Position numbers and translations under genes: made by a program. This document shows, in pieces, positions 12,084-22,985 of a DNA stretch of 64,000 nt. The stretch's first letter is position 1. Each line of letters begins with the position of its first letter. A model generated the notes under the pieces. It had not been told where the DNA came from, did no database searches, and saw only the letters and a program-made list of their open reading frames with translations. Source of the DNA: Hypericum androsaemum (lineage: Eukaryota; Streptophyta; Magnoliopsida; Malpighiales; Hypericaceae); assembly GCA_963995505.1 (NCBI GenBank), contig OZ023190.1, positions 5,722,516-5,786,515 on the forward strand. The letters run 5' to 3'.

Positions 12084-12548
12084 TGTTGTAATCTGGAGGA
12101 TTATGATGTATTTGATTAGGATCTAAGTTGAGGCAAGAGTTTAACTCTTTCTCCGTAAGATGAGATTGCCCCGTATTCAATACTTACGGTCTACGGCAAT
12201 CGTCCCCAAGATACAACGACTTTACACTTCAAGTTCGAAATACAACGACCCTTGAAGTCTTGGCGAACCTTTGGATACTCAGAACTTTCCTCTCGAGGAA
12301 GAAAGTAGATACTACAAATGCTAGAAGAAGTGATATGTAATTGTAGTGGGATGATGGTATATGAGGGTAGGGGGGCCTATATATAGGCGTTGGAGGATAG
12401 CCTACAGTTTCAAATGTGGTAATGCCACTTTGGAATCGGCCTCCCACAATGGGCCTTATTGGGCCTCCACCTTGGGCCTTAACCTTGGGCCTTGCCACTT
12501 AGGCCTTGTCACTTGGGCTATACATTGAATTATCATTCAATTCCAACA
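12084..12548 (-). repeat. 5' LTR of copia element 1
   Basis: This 465-bp LTR has the TATA palindrome at 12376-12387. Just inside it (12083 leftward), the minus strand reads ATCGTAAGACGAGAT, the putative primer-binding site also found in copia element 2. Confidence 0.95.
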
Positions 12549-12689
12549 CAAAGATGCTAGGTCAGACTCCGAAAAGTTGGTTAAGCACCGGTTCTTTTCC
12601 TTCCGAAAGTGGATCATGAACCTCTCTACTGACTCACCCTCGAGTTATTGCATGTGGGCAAAATCCGAGATGGTTATGGTCGGTTCTGC

Positions 12690-13007
12690 TCAGTAAAACT
12701 GATTATGGAACTTTTGTTCCATCCTGCCCAAGTCCGCACCAAACACGGGGAGGCTGATATACCAAGTGAAGGCTGTCTTGGTAAGGGTCATCGGGAACTG
12801 GCGTAGATAGAGGGCATCGCTGGATGAGGTCTCACCACACTGGATGATGAACCATTCTACGTGTTCCACCGATAATTTATTGTCTTCACCCGAGAACTGA
12901 GTGAAGTCCAGGATGCGGTATCTCCTTGGGAAAGGTTCCCCATCATAGACTTTAGGGTATAGCTTGGTAAACCTAGGGCGTAGGGTGTGCCTTGCTTTGA
13001 CCACCAT
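12690..13007 (-). pseudogene. Ty3/gypsy gag capsid part
   Basis: This open minus frame carries a retrotransposon-gag capsid signature: FTQFSGEDNKLSVEHVEWFI, LRQFPMTLTKTAFTWY and FHNQFY. The coding sense continues past a stop to about 12554 (FAHMQ..EGESVERF), where copia element 1 interrupts it. Capsid packages element RNA. Confidence 0.75.
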
Positions 13008-13404
13008 GTCCCTAAGTACCTCAGCAACAAGGTCCCTTTGATGTGCTACCTCATACTCCCATCGAGGCCCTTGATTATGGCCATGTTGCCCCTGGGAGAT
13101 AGGTCTTCTACGTCCTCGATTGTAGGTAGTTGTCGATCTGCCCTTGCTTGGGTACCCCCATACGTCAATTATCTGTTGATAGGGTGGTCAAAATCTTTGC
13201 CGTGAATATTGTTGCCACGGAGTCTGAGTAGGAGCACTGGAGTTAAAGAGGGGGTCGCTTCGGGTATTCCCTCTTTCACATGTATTGCACTTGGTGTTTA
13301 CCCTAGAAGGGTGTGTCTGGTATCGACCTCGATCTGTCAGGACGTTGCCTATCCTTGCTCCTGCGGTCTTATAGTACTCTGAGTCGTTCGTACCTTGAGT
13401 CCCC

Positions 13405-14034
13405 CTATTGGAGAAAATTTGGAGCGAGGAGTGGATAGAGATCTCGGCCGATTAGTTCCGGCCAGTTACTCCTGATGTGCCTTGGGTCTGGTGTGTGCTC
13501 GGCTGGTAACAGGGTACAGACGCCTTTTCCCTCGTTAATGGCCTCAGACACCTTGGTGGTTATCATAGGCGCCATAGTTTGATTGAAGTAATCAACCACC
13601 TGTTCCTGGTGATCTATAACCGCCTGATGGATCGATTCATCTACGTAGTTGTAGACCTTGTCAATCTTGCTGGAGAGCTGGTGGTGAGACTCATAAGTAC
13701 GTCTCTTTGCTTCTTCAAACCGATCCCGAGTCTCCTCGCTAGCCTTTTTATGATCAGCTGTCAATTGATCAAGCCTAGTGACTATGGCTTCGAGTGTCCC
13801 AGCAACGTCTTGAATAACCGGTTCCTTGAGGGGGCCCGTGTTGGTGGTGTTTTTCCTGGTACCCAGTTGGATAGTAGGGAGAGCCGGCTCCTTCAGGGGA
13901 GCCAAGTTGGTAGAGTTCTTCCCGGTACCAGGTAGGGTAGTCGGGAGAGCCAGCTCCCTGAGGGGTACCGTGATGGTAGTATTCTTCCCAGCGAGCTGAG
14001 AAGAGGGTGGTGTAATGTCTCTGCCTTTGGTCAT
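13405..14034 (-). pseudogene. Ty3/gypsy gag N-terminal part
   Basis: This 209-codon minus frame starts with MTKGRDITPP and has two or three degenerate copies of a GKNTT..PLKEPALPT unit. A coiled-coil-like segment follows (LDQLTADHKKASEETRDRFEEAK), ending near the expected capsid junction. It is the first ORF downstream of the primer site at 14079-14096, as expected for gag. Frame breaks separate it from 12690-13007. Confidence 0.65.
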
Positions 14035-14078
14035 CTTGATTGGAGTGGGTTAAATCGCCTTCTCAGACATCCTCCTAG

Positions 14079-14096
14079 GTCCCACCGAGCGTGCCA
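14079..14096 (-). promoter_or_regulatory. Primer-binding site of the gypsy element
   Basis: The minus strand reads TGGCACGCTCGGTGGGAC, seven bases inside a CCCAACA end at 14104. It begins with TGG, as sites pairing with the CCA end of a tRNA do. I do not assign the tRNA. Confidence 0.6.
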
Positions 14097-14103
14097 AAAA
14101 TAA

Positions 14104-15250
14104 TGTTGGGATAAAAAATGGAGAATGTTAAAAATGATCTAGTGACGGCCTGGAGTGCTCATCCCAAGGTCGATCTAACGCTACGGAAAACAAATGGTGG
14201 CCGAAGCCGATACTATCAACTAACCTAAACTAAGATAAGAGCCAAAACTTGAGAGTAATTTGTATGATTTGAGTGTTGTGTTCATTCACCTTGCCCGACC
14301 CTTGCTTATAAAGACGAGGTAAACTGACCCAGCCTCTCATTTTGCCTTATTCTAGTCGGACTCAAAGACCCCGAGCTCATCTCCTTCCAGTACTTATCCT
14401 TATCAAACCCGGAGGCATTATACTTATCAAACCCGGACTTCTCTCCAGAAGGCTCTCCCATCCTTGGCGGCTTTTTCGAGTCATTCGCGGTGTATAACTG
14501 TAACAACCGAGAATCTCAGACTCTCTATGCTTATCCCATCCTTCACGGAGCCCAAGTCTATCTCCGCCTCTTGAGAGTCCAACACTGCTCGGGTTCTTTA
14601 GACCTCGCGAGAACCCGGGCCTCTTGACATCTCGGTCTTCCCAAGTCTTCATGCCGTAGCCGGCACCACTCTTCGTAATCAAACCCGGAAGCACCAACCC
14701 CCTTGTCAAGAATGAAAATCGTCTTCCCTTACCTAGAGGAAAAATTGCTAGCTTCCCCTACTCGTAGGAAGGGAAGAATTGCTAGCTCCCCCTATCCGAA
14801 GGGAGGGAAAAATTGCTAGCTTTCCCTACCCGAAAGGAAGCATTGCTAACTTCCCCTTCTCAAAGAAAAACTTACCGATTCATCCCTTCTCAAAGACAAA
14901 CATACTGATTAATCCCTTCCCGAAGGGAAAATCATCACCTCCCTCCTCCAAGAGGGAAAACAACCAACTTCCTCCTTCCAAAAGGATAACTTACCGATTC
15001 ATCTCTTCCCAAAGACAAACATATCGATTAATCCCTTCCCGAAGGGAAAGTTATCACCTCCCTCCTCCAAGAGAGAAGACAACCAACTTCCTCCTTCTAA
15101 GAGGAGAACTTACCAATTCATCCCTTGCCAAAGGCAAACATACTGATTAATCTCTTCCCGAAGAGAAAGTTATCACCTCCCTCCTCTAAGAGGAAAAACA
15201 ACCAACTTCCCCCTTTCAAGAGGAGAAATTATCCATTACTCGCTTCCCAA
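14104..15250 (-). repeat. Putative 5' LTR of the gypsy element
   Basis: It begins with TGTTGGG next to the primer site and has a minus-strand TATA-like CTTTATAA at 14306-14313. No protein-coding signal is seen. The second LTR is outside the window, so the outer edge is a guess set by the start of the LINE-like DNA. Confidence 0.5.
14871..15240. repeat. 119-bp tandem repeat with small hairpins, in the gypsy LTR
   Basis: Units start at 14871, 14990 and 15109 (period 119 bp) with about three copies. Each unit holds several short inverted repeats of the type CTTCCCGAAGGGAAG and CCTCCTCCAAGAGG. Partial units extend left to about 14720. Confidence 0.8.
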
Positions 15251-15274
15251 AGGTAAAGTTATCTGAATACACCA

Positions 15275-16140
15275 ATGATTCTTCACCCAACATGGGAATA
15301 TATTTCGAGCTTCAACAGTAATCATGTCGAGTCATTGATGCATATGTATCGTAATTGCAAGTTCTCTGGGATTGTATGTGCAACACTCCTTCCACACCCG
15401 CCACAAGGTTTCTACGCGAAGATAGACCCTCAGGACAACATGGTGGACGTTTCCATCAGCGTTGGAGTTCCCAAGGCGACCATCTTTATGACGCTATGCT
15501 CGTGGCTCTGGTGTTAGAGGAACAACGTGGTGTTTTGGACGGGTAATACTATAGGGTACCCATCTATCATTCTTACACAGTCTCACGAGTTTGCTTGCAT
15601 CCTCAATGACCAGATAACTCCATTCCCCCTAGACGAAAGATTATAGTCTCTAGACAAGGCAATCTGCGGGCTTCGTTAAGCTCAATATAGATAGCGCTTT
15701 CACAGACAACCCTGGATCCGCTGGTGTATGTGGAGTTGTTAGACATTCGGGAGGCATATGGATCTGCGGCTTCGCGAAGGGCATCAGCCAATGCATGTCC
15801 CTAGTTGCAAAGCTCTTTGCACTAGCCTTGAGTTGACCTGGAGCGGGATTTTTGCAAAGTACTAGTGGAGGTGGACTCCTCTCTGGCCATTCTCAGTGTC
15901 GGGGATGGACGTCGCACATTCACCCACTAGCATTCCTTATCCACCCAGCTAAGGAGCTGATAGCTCGGGATTGGAAGATATGCATATAACACATGTGGTG
16001 GGAGGGTAACTCATTTTTTGATGCCCTCTCCAAGTACGCACTAGCGATTTCCTTTGATTTTATTGTGTCTAATGCTCCCATGTTATCTTGCATAGATTTA
16101 TATTTAAATGACATTAAGGGGTTAGTTGTCTTGTATACCT
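15275..16140 (+). pseudogene. LINE 3' end: RNase H-like domain remnant
   Basis: Across several frames, the plus strand encodes pieces of a plant LINE tail. There is a SWLW / RNNVVFW stretch at about 15505-15545. A RNase H-like block (KLNIDSAFTDNPGSAG, WICGFAKGISQC) follows at about 15680-15830. An ALSKYALAIS-like end lies near 16030. Frameshifts and stops separate them. It looks like a 5'-truncated, old insertion next to the gypsy LTR. Confidence 0.6.
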
Positions 16141-17928
16141 ATTATATTCCCACTTGTTGATAAATAAAGGTTAAGGGGTCTTTTGCCCCCTCATTTATAC
16201 CAAAAATTAGGGATGACGATGGGTAGGGTAAAGTAGAGTAGAGTATAGGTAAGACTCTACCCATATTCTAGTCTAGAGAGTTGGATCCATACCCTACCAT
16301 CGACCCTCGAAAATTTTATTATTAGACTCATACCCTTACCCTCAGAGTCTGCAAGGGTCCGACTCTTGAATTAAATGCACGACGTTGCTAATAATTTTAA
16401 ACATAATTTCTAATTATATAATTTATTTAAATTATATATATATATATTATAAATTCAAGACATTTCATACGCACGTCAATATTTAATAAAAATTTCAAGA
16501 AATAATGAAACTTTAAATTTTATAATTTAAGTTAAAAGGTGAAATGTTCTTCCTTGAAAAAAACATAAAAACTTCCAGGTTCCATTATTTTTGGAAAAAG
16601 ATAGAAAGTCACTTGTGTCATAAATGTAAACAAAAATTCGGAGGTAGTAGTGGTTCAGCTAGAACTCCAAGAAAAAAGAGGGGGATCACAATTTAATAAA
16701 GATTTGAGGTTTCATTCTTCAAGATGTCTACAAGCTGGTGGGTCTAATTAGGGTAGCCTCTAAAGTAGGGTAAGGGTAGGGTAGAAATTCATATGATTCA
16801 TATCCTCCCTAGACCCCACATTTAAAAATGGACTCATACTCATGAGATTGGATTGAGTGGGGACTAAATAAAACTTGTCCCCAGGTGGGGACTGTACATA
16901 CAAAACAATATCACTACACATACAAACTAATATCACGGCAAATCAATATTACTACACGTGCAAACCAATATCCATCTAGTCCTCATGTGTGGAGACTAGC
17001 GTAGTCTCCACCAAATCTGCCCCTCGTATACATACCTTACCCTAGATCCATTCAAAATCAATAGACTCTCGACCCACGGAGTAAAAATAGAGTCCGACTC
17101 ACAGGATATGAATATTTCTGCCATACCTAACAAAAACAAATCTATATACAAAACAAGTTGTTGCCGCCTTGGATGTATTCCTCCGTTCAAGGTTGTCTCA
17201 ATCAATTTAAGGATGTGCATTTGATACTTCCCAAAATTTTCTACCTGACAACGATTATACGAATATCAAAATACTAAAAAAAAAATCTACCGCTCCTGAA
17301 CTTATTTCGAAAACACTATCAAATACCGAACTAAATTTTGATAAATTAGGATTTCACCGAATTTACCAAAATTTGGTAAGTTCCACCTTACCTCCTCTTT
17401 TGTTTGGAGGGGAGGAACACAAACATTACTGAGTTCTTCCTTCTTACATCATCTCCAACATTATGATTGTAACAGAGTCAAAGTTTGTAAAGAAAATCAC
17501 CAATATAAGTAGGGTGTGACTAAAAACTAAAATTAGACAAATCTAATTTCAAAATTCCAAAATTTGAAACCTTAAATCGAAAAAATTCACATATTAGATT
17601 AACACTAAAGGACAAGAGCATGGTAGATAGCTATGAAGGACATAGCGAATTATAGAAGCTTATCACTGCTGCGTAGTCTGTTGGAGACCGAAGGAGTCGG
17701 AGTGTCGGAACGATAGTGAGAGAATAAATACCAAAAAAAAGGGTGGAGTGGACTGTGAAAAACTGAGGAGGAGGAGGAGAGTAGCCGTAGTCATCGCCGA
17801 ATTTTTCTGATATCTCTTCTGAAGTCAATCTTAAATATTGATTTGCCGGTTCCGAACTTCGGATTACCAAAACTTTATTAAATTTATCGAATTTCAATTA
17901 CAATTTGTAACATCCTTAATAATATTTT
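16141..17928. other. Non-coding DNA with degenerate small repeats
   Basis: I see no gene. 16840-17032 is one copy of the MITE-like repeat also seen at 35335-35632 and 39681-42095. 16207-17150 may be the hAT-like element it sits in (weak inverted ends TAGGGATGACGAT / TTAGGTATGGCAG). 17209-17920 has weak inverted ends (TTAAGGATGT at both) of a possible second one. All of these are low confidence. Confidence 0.4.
16840..17032. repeat. MITE-like repeat, copy A
   Basis: The left end holds GGATTGAGTGGGGACTAAA and the right end is the near inverse (TAGTCTCCACCAAATCTGCC). The interior repeats an ACAAACTAATATCAC-type motif, the complement of the 24-bp unit in copy B. Confidence 0.6.
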
Positions 17929-18831
17929 TGTTGGGTTTTGAATGAAAGTTCAATGCAATCCCAAAATGGTAAGGCCCAAAGTGGAAGCCCAAAAGGGAAA
18001 TGGAAAAGTGCAATACCACATTGGTTAGAGCAAGGAGGATTTCCTTGTTTATAAGGAACTCCACTCCTTACCTCTCAAACTTGGTTGACCACCCAAAGGC
18101 TGACCCACCGCTAGCTGCTTGCGAGGACGGTGCTTCGCACCCTCCAAGCACGCGCACGCGCGTGTGCGCATGGCGCATTGGGCGCTTTGTGGCGCACTTG
18201 GCACTTCGCGAGGAGCTGGAGGAGCCTTAAGTATTTTTCCCGGGTCCGGAGGCAGCTGCGCAGCTACCGAAGCAACGAGGAGCTGCGAGCGCCTTCAGGT
18301 TGGTCACCGAAGAGGCACGACGGGCTGGAACATCCAGGAGACTTCCAGAAGGCCGAAGGGCTGCGAGATCCATCGCGAAGGGGCACTAGCGCAGCCTGGG
18401 CGCGCCAGGAAGGATCCAGAAGCCACCGAAGGGCCACGAGCGCAGCCAGTCAGCCTGTTGGCCGAGCGGACGCGTTCCTTCGGGGTGGCTGCCTCCTGCC
18501 TCCTCCAGCCTATAAATAGGCTTGCCCCCCTGCCAGAATTCTCATCCCAGCAGCAAGTGCACCTTCTAGCATTGTTGTCTTCTCCTCCCCCTGTTCTTCA
18601 ATTAGAAAAGAGTCCGAAAGTTCTGGGAATATAAGGGTTCGCCCGAAAGTTTCGAGATACGTGTGCAACGGTCTTGGAAACGCCCTAAACAGTCATTGTA
18701 TCTTGGGAACGATTGTCGAAGCCCGTACCGCACTGAAATATACGGGGCAATCTCGTCTTACGGAGAAAGTGTCCAACACTTGCCTCGACTAAAGTAGATC
18801 CTAATCAAGTACACCACTCCGACAAACAACA
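17929..18831 (+). repeat. 5' LTR of copia element 2
   Basis: This 903-bp LTR has a TATA box TATAAATA at 18511-18518. The GC-rich U3 region has (GCAC/GCGC)-rich sequence at 18145-18175, where the 3' LTR carries a hexamer expansion. Confidence 0.95.
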
Positions 18832-18846
18832 ATCGTAAGGCGAGAT
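18832..18846 (+). promoter_or_regulatory. Putative primer-binding site, copia element 2
   Basis: ATCGTAAGGCGAGAT directly follows the LTR. Copia element 1 has the same site with one change. It does not resemble the initiator-Met site TGGTATCAGAGC that most plant copia elements use. It was located purely by position and conservation. Confidence 0.55.
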
Positions 18847-18859
18847 AGTGTACTTGAAG

Positions 18860-19807
18860 ATGGCATCGACAAGCTCATCATCAGTGCCAGCGGTCCTGGG
18901 AACTGTCCACGCCGAAAGGCCGGCCAAGTTCAACGGTACCGAGTTCAAGAGGTGGCAACAGAAGATGTTGTTCTACCTGACGACGCTCAACCTGGTCCGA
19001 TTCTTGAAGGAAGAGGCTCCGAAGGTGGCAGAAAATGAGGCAGATCAACAGAAGATCAACGCCCTCGATGCATGGAGTCACATCGACTTCCTATACCGGA
19101 ACTACGTCCTGAATGGACTAGACGACACGCTCTACAACGTCTACGCGGAAGCTAAGACCACTAAGAAGCTGTGGAGTTCACTCGAGAAGAAGTACAAAAC
19201 GGAGGATGCCGGGACGAAGAAATTCATCGTCGGACGATTCCTTGACTTCAAGATGGTGGACTCCAAGAAGGTCATCAACCAAGTGCAGGAGTTGCAGCTG
19301 ATCCTTCACGAGATCCAAGCCGAAGGGATGCAACTCAGCGAGTCCTTCCAAGTAGCTACGGTGATCGAGAAGCTCCCCCCGCTGTGGAAGGATTTCAAGA
19401 GCTACCTCAAGCACAAGAGGAAGGACATGGGCCTAAAAGACTTGATCGTGAGACTTAGGATCGAGGAAGACAACCGAAAGTCCGAAGTCAAGCAAGGCAA
19501 GGCCAACCCCGAGACCACCGTGCACCTCACCAAGGGAAAAGGTAGCAAGAAGAGGAAGAAGTCCGGGGAGAAGCAGGAGAAGCAAGAGCCCAAGAAGAAA
19601 AAGAAGATCAAGGGCGACTGCTACAACTGCGGTAAACCCGGACACATGGCTAAGGACTGTCGCCAGCCAAAGAAGGACGACCAAGGAAGGGCTAACCTGG
19701 CTGAAGACTTGTCCCACATGGATCTGTCAGCCGTGGTGTTTGAAGCCAACCTGGTGGACAATCCGAGAGAGTGGTTCATGGACACTGGAGCTACCCGCCA
19801 CGTCTGA
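18860..19807 (+). pseudogene. Copia element 2 gag plus start of protease, ended by nonsense codon
   Basis: The first ATG ([21 protein letters not shown]) is chosen over the upstream GTG at 18848. Residues 1-230 are a UBN2/DUF4219-like copia gag ([36 protein letters not shown]). A Lys-rich linker follows, then a CCHC zinc knuckle [14 protein letters not shown] at 254-267. The protease active site DTG is at 308-310. Translation stops at a TGA (19805-19807) after ATRHV, within the protease. The pol frame continues immediately after it, so this is one substitution in a formerly single gag-pol ORF. The product as it stands is 315 aa: gag without an active protease. Confidence 0.9.
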
Positions 19808-22800
19808 TCGGGCAAGGAGATGTTCTCGAACTATATCCCGATCACCGGCCGAAAGCTGTTCATGGGAAACTCCGCAACGTCCAAGATCGTTGGTCTAGGA
19901 AAGGTGGTCCTGAAGCTGACCTCAGGAAAGGAGCTGACCCTCAAGGATGTGCTGCATGTCCCGGACATCCACAAGAACTTAGTTTCTGGCTCACTGTTAA
20001 GCAAAGCCGGTCTTAAGCTTGTATTTGAGGCTGATAAGTTTGTACTGACCAAAGCGGTTCAATTCATAGGAAAGGGTTATCTAGAGAGGGGGCTCTTTAA
20101 GATGAATGTAATAACTGTACATTGCACCTTTAACGGTGAAAATAAAGTTAACGCTTCTTCTTACTTGGCCGAGTGTTCTAATTTATGGCATGGTAGATTA
20201 GGACACGTAAATCTAAACTCGCTAAGAAAGTTAGTAAGTTTAAATTTATTACCGAATCTAGAGTTCAACCCATCCGATAAATGTGAAGTATGTGTGGAGG
20301 CTAAAATGACCAAAGCACCTTTCCATTCAGTGGAAAGAAGTACTACGCCTTTAGAATTAATTCATACGGACACTTGCGATATGAAACACGTGCAAACTAA
20401 AGGCGGGAAGAAATTCTTCATCACGTTTATCGATAATTGCACAAGATACTGTTACGTATATCTCCTAAAGGGCAAAGACGAAGCTCGTGATGCTTTTAAG
20501 AGATATAAGAATGAGGTTGAAAATCAACTCAACGTGAAAATCAAAATGATCCGAAGTGATCGAGGAGGAGAATATGTAGCTCCGTTTGAGAAACTCTGTC
20601 AAGAACATGGCATTATTCATCAGACGACTGCTCCATACTCACCTCAATCGAATGGCGTAGCTGAACACAAAAATCAAACTCTTAAGGAGATGATGAACGC
20701 TATGTTGATTAGCTCGGGCTTACCCCAGAACATGTGGGGGGAAGCTGTGCTCTCAGCTAACCACATTCTAAACAAATTGCCACACAAGAAAATGGATAAA
20801 ACCCCATATGAACTATGGAAAGGAAGGAAGCCTTCCTACGGTTACCTTAAAGTGTGGGGGTGCCTAGCAAAGGTCGAAGTACCTAAGCCTAAGCAGGTGC
20901 GAATAGGACCCAAGACCATTGATTGCATCTTTATCGGATATGCGCAAAATAGTAGTGCTTATCGATTCTTGGTGCATAAATCTGAAAACCCTGAGATAAA
21001 CACGGGAATGGTCATAGAATCAAGGAACGCAACATTTTTTGAAGATAGCTTTCCTAATAAGGAAAGAAAGGAAGCAAGTCCGAAGAAAAGGGCTCACGAG
21101 ACTACGCAAGGTCGAAGTACCTAAGCCTAAGCAGGTGCGAATAGAACCCAAGACCATTGATTGCATCTTTATCGGATATGCGCAAAATAGTAGTGCTTAT
21201 CGATTCTTGGTGCATAAATCTGAAAACCCTGAGATAAACACGGGAATGGTCATAGAATCAAGGAACGCAACATTTTTTGAAGATAGCTTTCCTAATAAGG
21301 AAAGAAAGGAAGCAAGTCCGAAGAAAAGGGCTCACGAGACTACGCAAGGGTCAAATCAGAAAGATGATGAACCTAGACGTAGTAAACGGACGAAGGTAAC
21401 CAAATCTTTCGGTCCAGACTATCTAACCTATGCGTTAGAAGATGAACCCAGGACAATCCAAGAGGCATTGTCCAGTCCAGATGCTCCTCTCTGGAAGGAA
21501 GCTATCAATAGTGAGATAGAATCCATTATGCAAAACCACACGTGGGAAATCGTGGATCTCCCACCAGGCTGCAAACCTTTGGGATGCAGGTGGATCCTAA
21601 AAAGGAAATACAAAGCTGATGGATCAATCGACAAGTACAAAGCTCGATTGGTAGCTAAGGGGTTCAAGCAGAAGGAGGGATATGATTTCTTTGACACGTA
21701 TTCACCGGTCATAAGAATCACATCGATTAGAGTACTCATAGCTGTTGCAGCACTCTATAACCTCGAGATCCACCAAATGGATGTAAAAACAGCTTTCCTA
21801 AATGGAGAACTGGAAGAGGAGATATACATGGAGCAACCTGAAGGGTTTGTGGCTCCCGGTCAAGAGCATAAAGTATGTCGACTAGTCAAGTCACTATACG
21901 GGCTAAAACAAGCGCCGAAATAGTGGCACGAGAAATTTGACAGAACAATGTTGTCAAATGGATTTAAGATCAATGAGTGCGATAAATGTATTTACATTAA
22001 GGGCACACCTGAAGCTTACGTAATTGTATGTCTCTATGTAGATGACTTACTAATTATGGGAAGCAATAAAGAGGTTATTGTGAAAACTAAGAACATGTTA
22101 AAGAACCACTTTGACATGAAAGATATGGGTCTGGCAGACGTCATACTAGGAATAAAAATTTCTAGGAAAGCTGACGAAATTATCTTGAGACAATCCCACT
22201 ATGTGGAAAGCGTGCTCAAGAAGTTTGAAGCTTTTCACAAACCTCCGGTTAAGACTCCAGTAGATTTGAATCTACACTTAGCCAAGAATCGAGGGGACCA
22301 AGTATCGCAACTGAAGTATGCACAAATTATCGGGAGCTTGATGTATTTAACAAACTGCACTCGTCCCGATATTGCGTACTCAGTTAGTAAACTTAGTAGA
22401 TTCACAAGTAATCCAGGGAAGGATCACTGGCTAGCTCTGGAAAGGATTTTACGGTATTTAAAACATACCATAAGCCATGGCATACATTATGCTAAATATC
22501 CAGCTGTGTTAGAAGGATACAGTGACGCAAACTGGATATCAGACACTAAGGACTCCAAATCCACGAGTGGATACATATTCACCATAGGAGGAGGAGCTGT
22601 ATCTTGGAAGTCCTCTAAACAAACGTGCATAGCTCGATCCACCATGGAGTCGGAGTTTATAGCACTAGACAAAGCTGGGGAAGAAGCTGAATGGCTCAGA
22701 AACTTCCTAGAGGATATTCCGTGCTGGAGTAAACCGGTGCCTCCCGTATTGATACATTGTGATAGCATGTCTGCAATCGGGAGAGCACAAAGTACATTGT

Positions 22801-22985
22801 ACAACAGAAAGTCTCGACATATCCGTCGGAGACACAATACTGTTAGACAGTTGATCTCTAGAGGGGTGATCACCATTAATTATGTAAAGTCCAAGGACAA
22901 CTTAGCTTATCCTTTTACGAAAGGAATCAATAGAGATCAAATGTACAACGTAGTAAGGGGAATGAGATTAAAATCCACACACTAA
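19808..22985 (+). pseudogene. Copia element 2 pol: protease end, integrase, RT, RNase H
   Basis: 19820-21124 continues protease and gives the integrase HHCC finger ([10 protein letters not shown]...CEVCVEAK). Its catalytic residues are in [14 protein letters not shown] and SNGVAEHKN, followed by the GKGR-type C-terminal part ([16 protein letters not shown]). A 238-bp duplication then shifts the frame. 21112-21923 gives the RT entry (PLWKEAINSEIESIMQNHTWE, RLVAKGFKQKEGYDF, DVKTAFLNGELEEEIYM). It stops at TAG 21921-21923 after LKQAPK. 21948-22985 gives the catalytic YVDDLL (22036-22050) and RNase H ([27 protein letters not shown]). Apart from the three breaks it is well preserved. Confidence 0.92.
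20870..21345 (+). repeat. 238-bp tandem duplication inside copia pol
   Basis: 20870-21107 and 21108-21345 are direct copies. The one difference I noticed is ATAGGACCC versus ATAGAACCC. 238 is not a multiple of 3, so the reading frame shifts. The two junctions share a short AAGGTCGAAG microhomology. Confidence 0.95.

Larger units (their letters stand above)
8862..12548 (-). mobile_element. Ty1/copia element 1, internally deleted, inside gypsy gag
   Basis: Both ends are exact. LTRs run TGTTGTAATC...AACA at 8862-9331 and 12084-12548. A perfect 5-bp target duplication CAAAG lies at 8857-8861 and 12549-12553. The element is on the minus strand, with the 5' LTR on the right. It is 3.69 kb against 6.6 kb for the related element 2. 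It lacks most of gag, the protease and almost all integrase, but keeps RT and RNase H. It is younger than the gypsy copy it interrupts. Confidence 0.95.
1..15250 (-). mobile_element. Tat-lineage Ty3/gypsy LTR retrotransposon, decayed, left end outside window
   Basis: Read on the minus strand from right to left, the order is putative 5' LTR, primer site, gag, repeat-rich linker, aspartic protease, RT, RNase H and integrase. An extra ORF of opposite orientation follows (1-1871, plus strand). PR-RT-RH-IN order defines Ty3/gypsy. The second RNase H-like segment before integrase and the antisense extra ORF are known traits of the plant Tat lineage. Every coding block has stops or frameshifts, so the copy is dead. 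A copia element at 8862-12548 splits gag. The 3' LTR must lie left of base 1. The right limit is approximate because the LTR edge merges into a LINE remnant. Confidence 0.85.

Noticed and set aside
14871..15240. Regular 119-bp repeats as a CRISPR-like array
   Set aside because: There are no unique spacers, the units are continuous, and the setting is a plant LTR.
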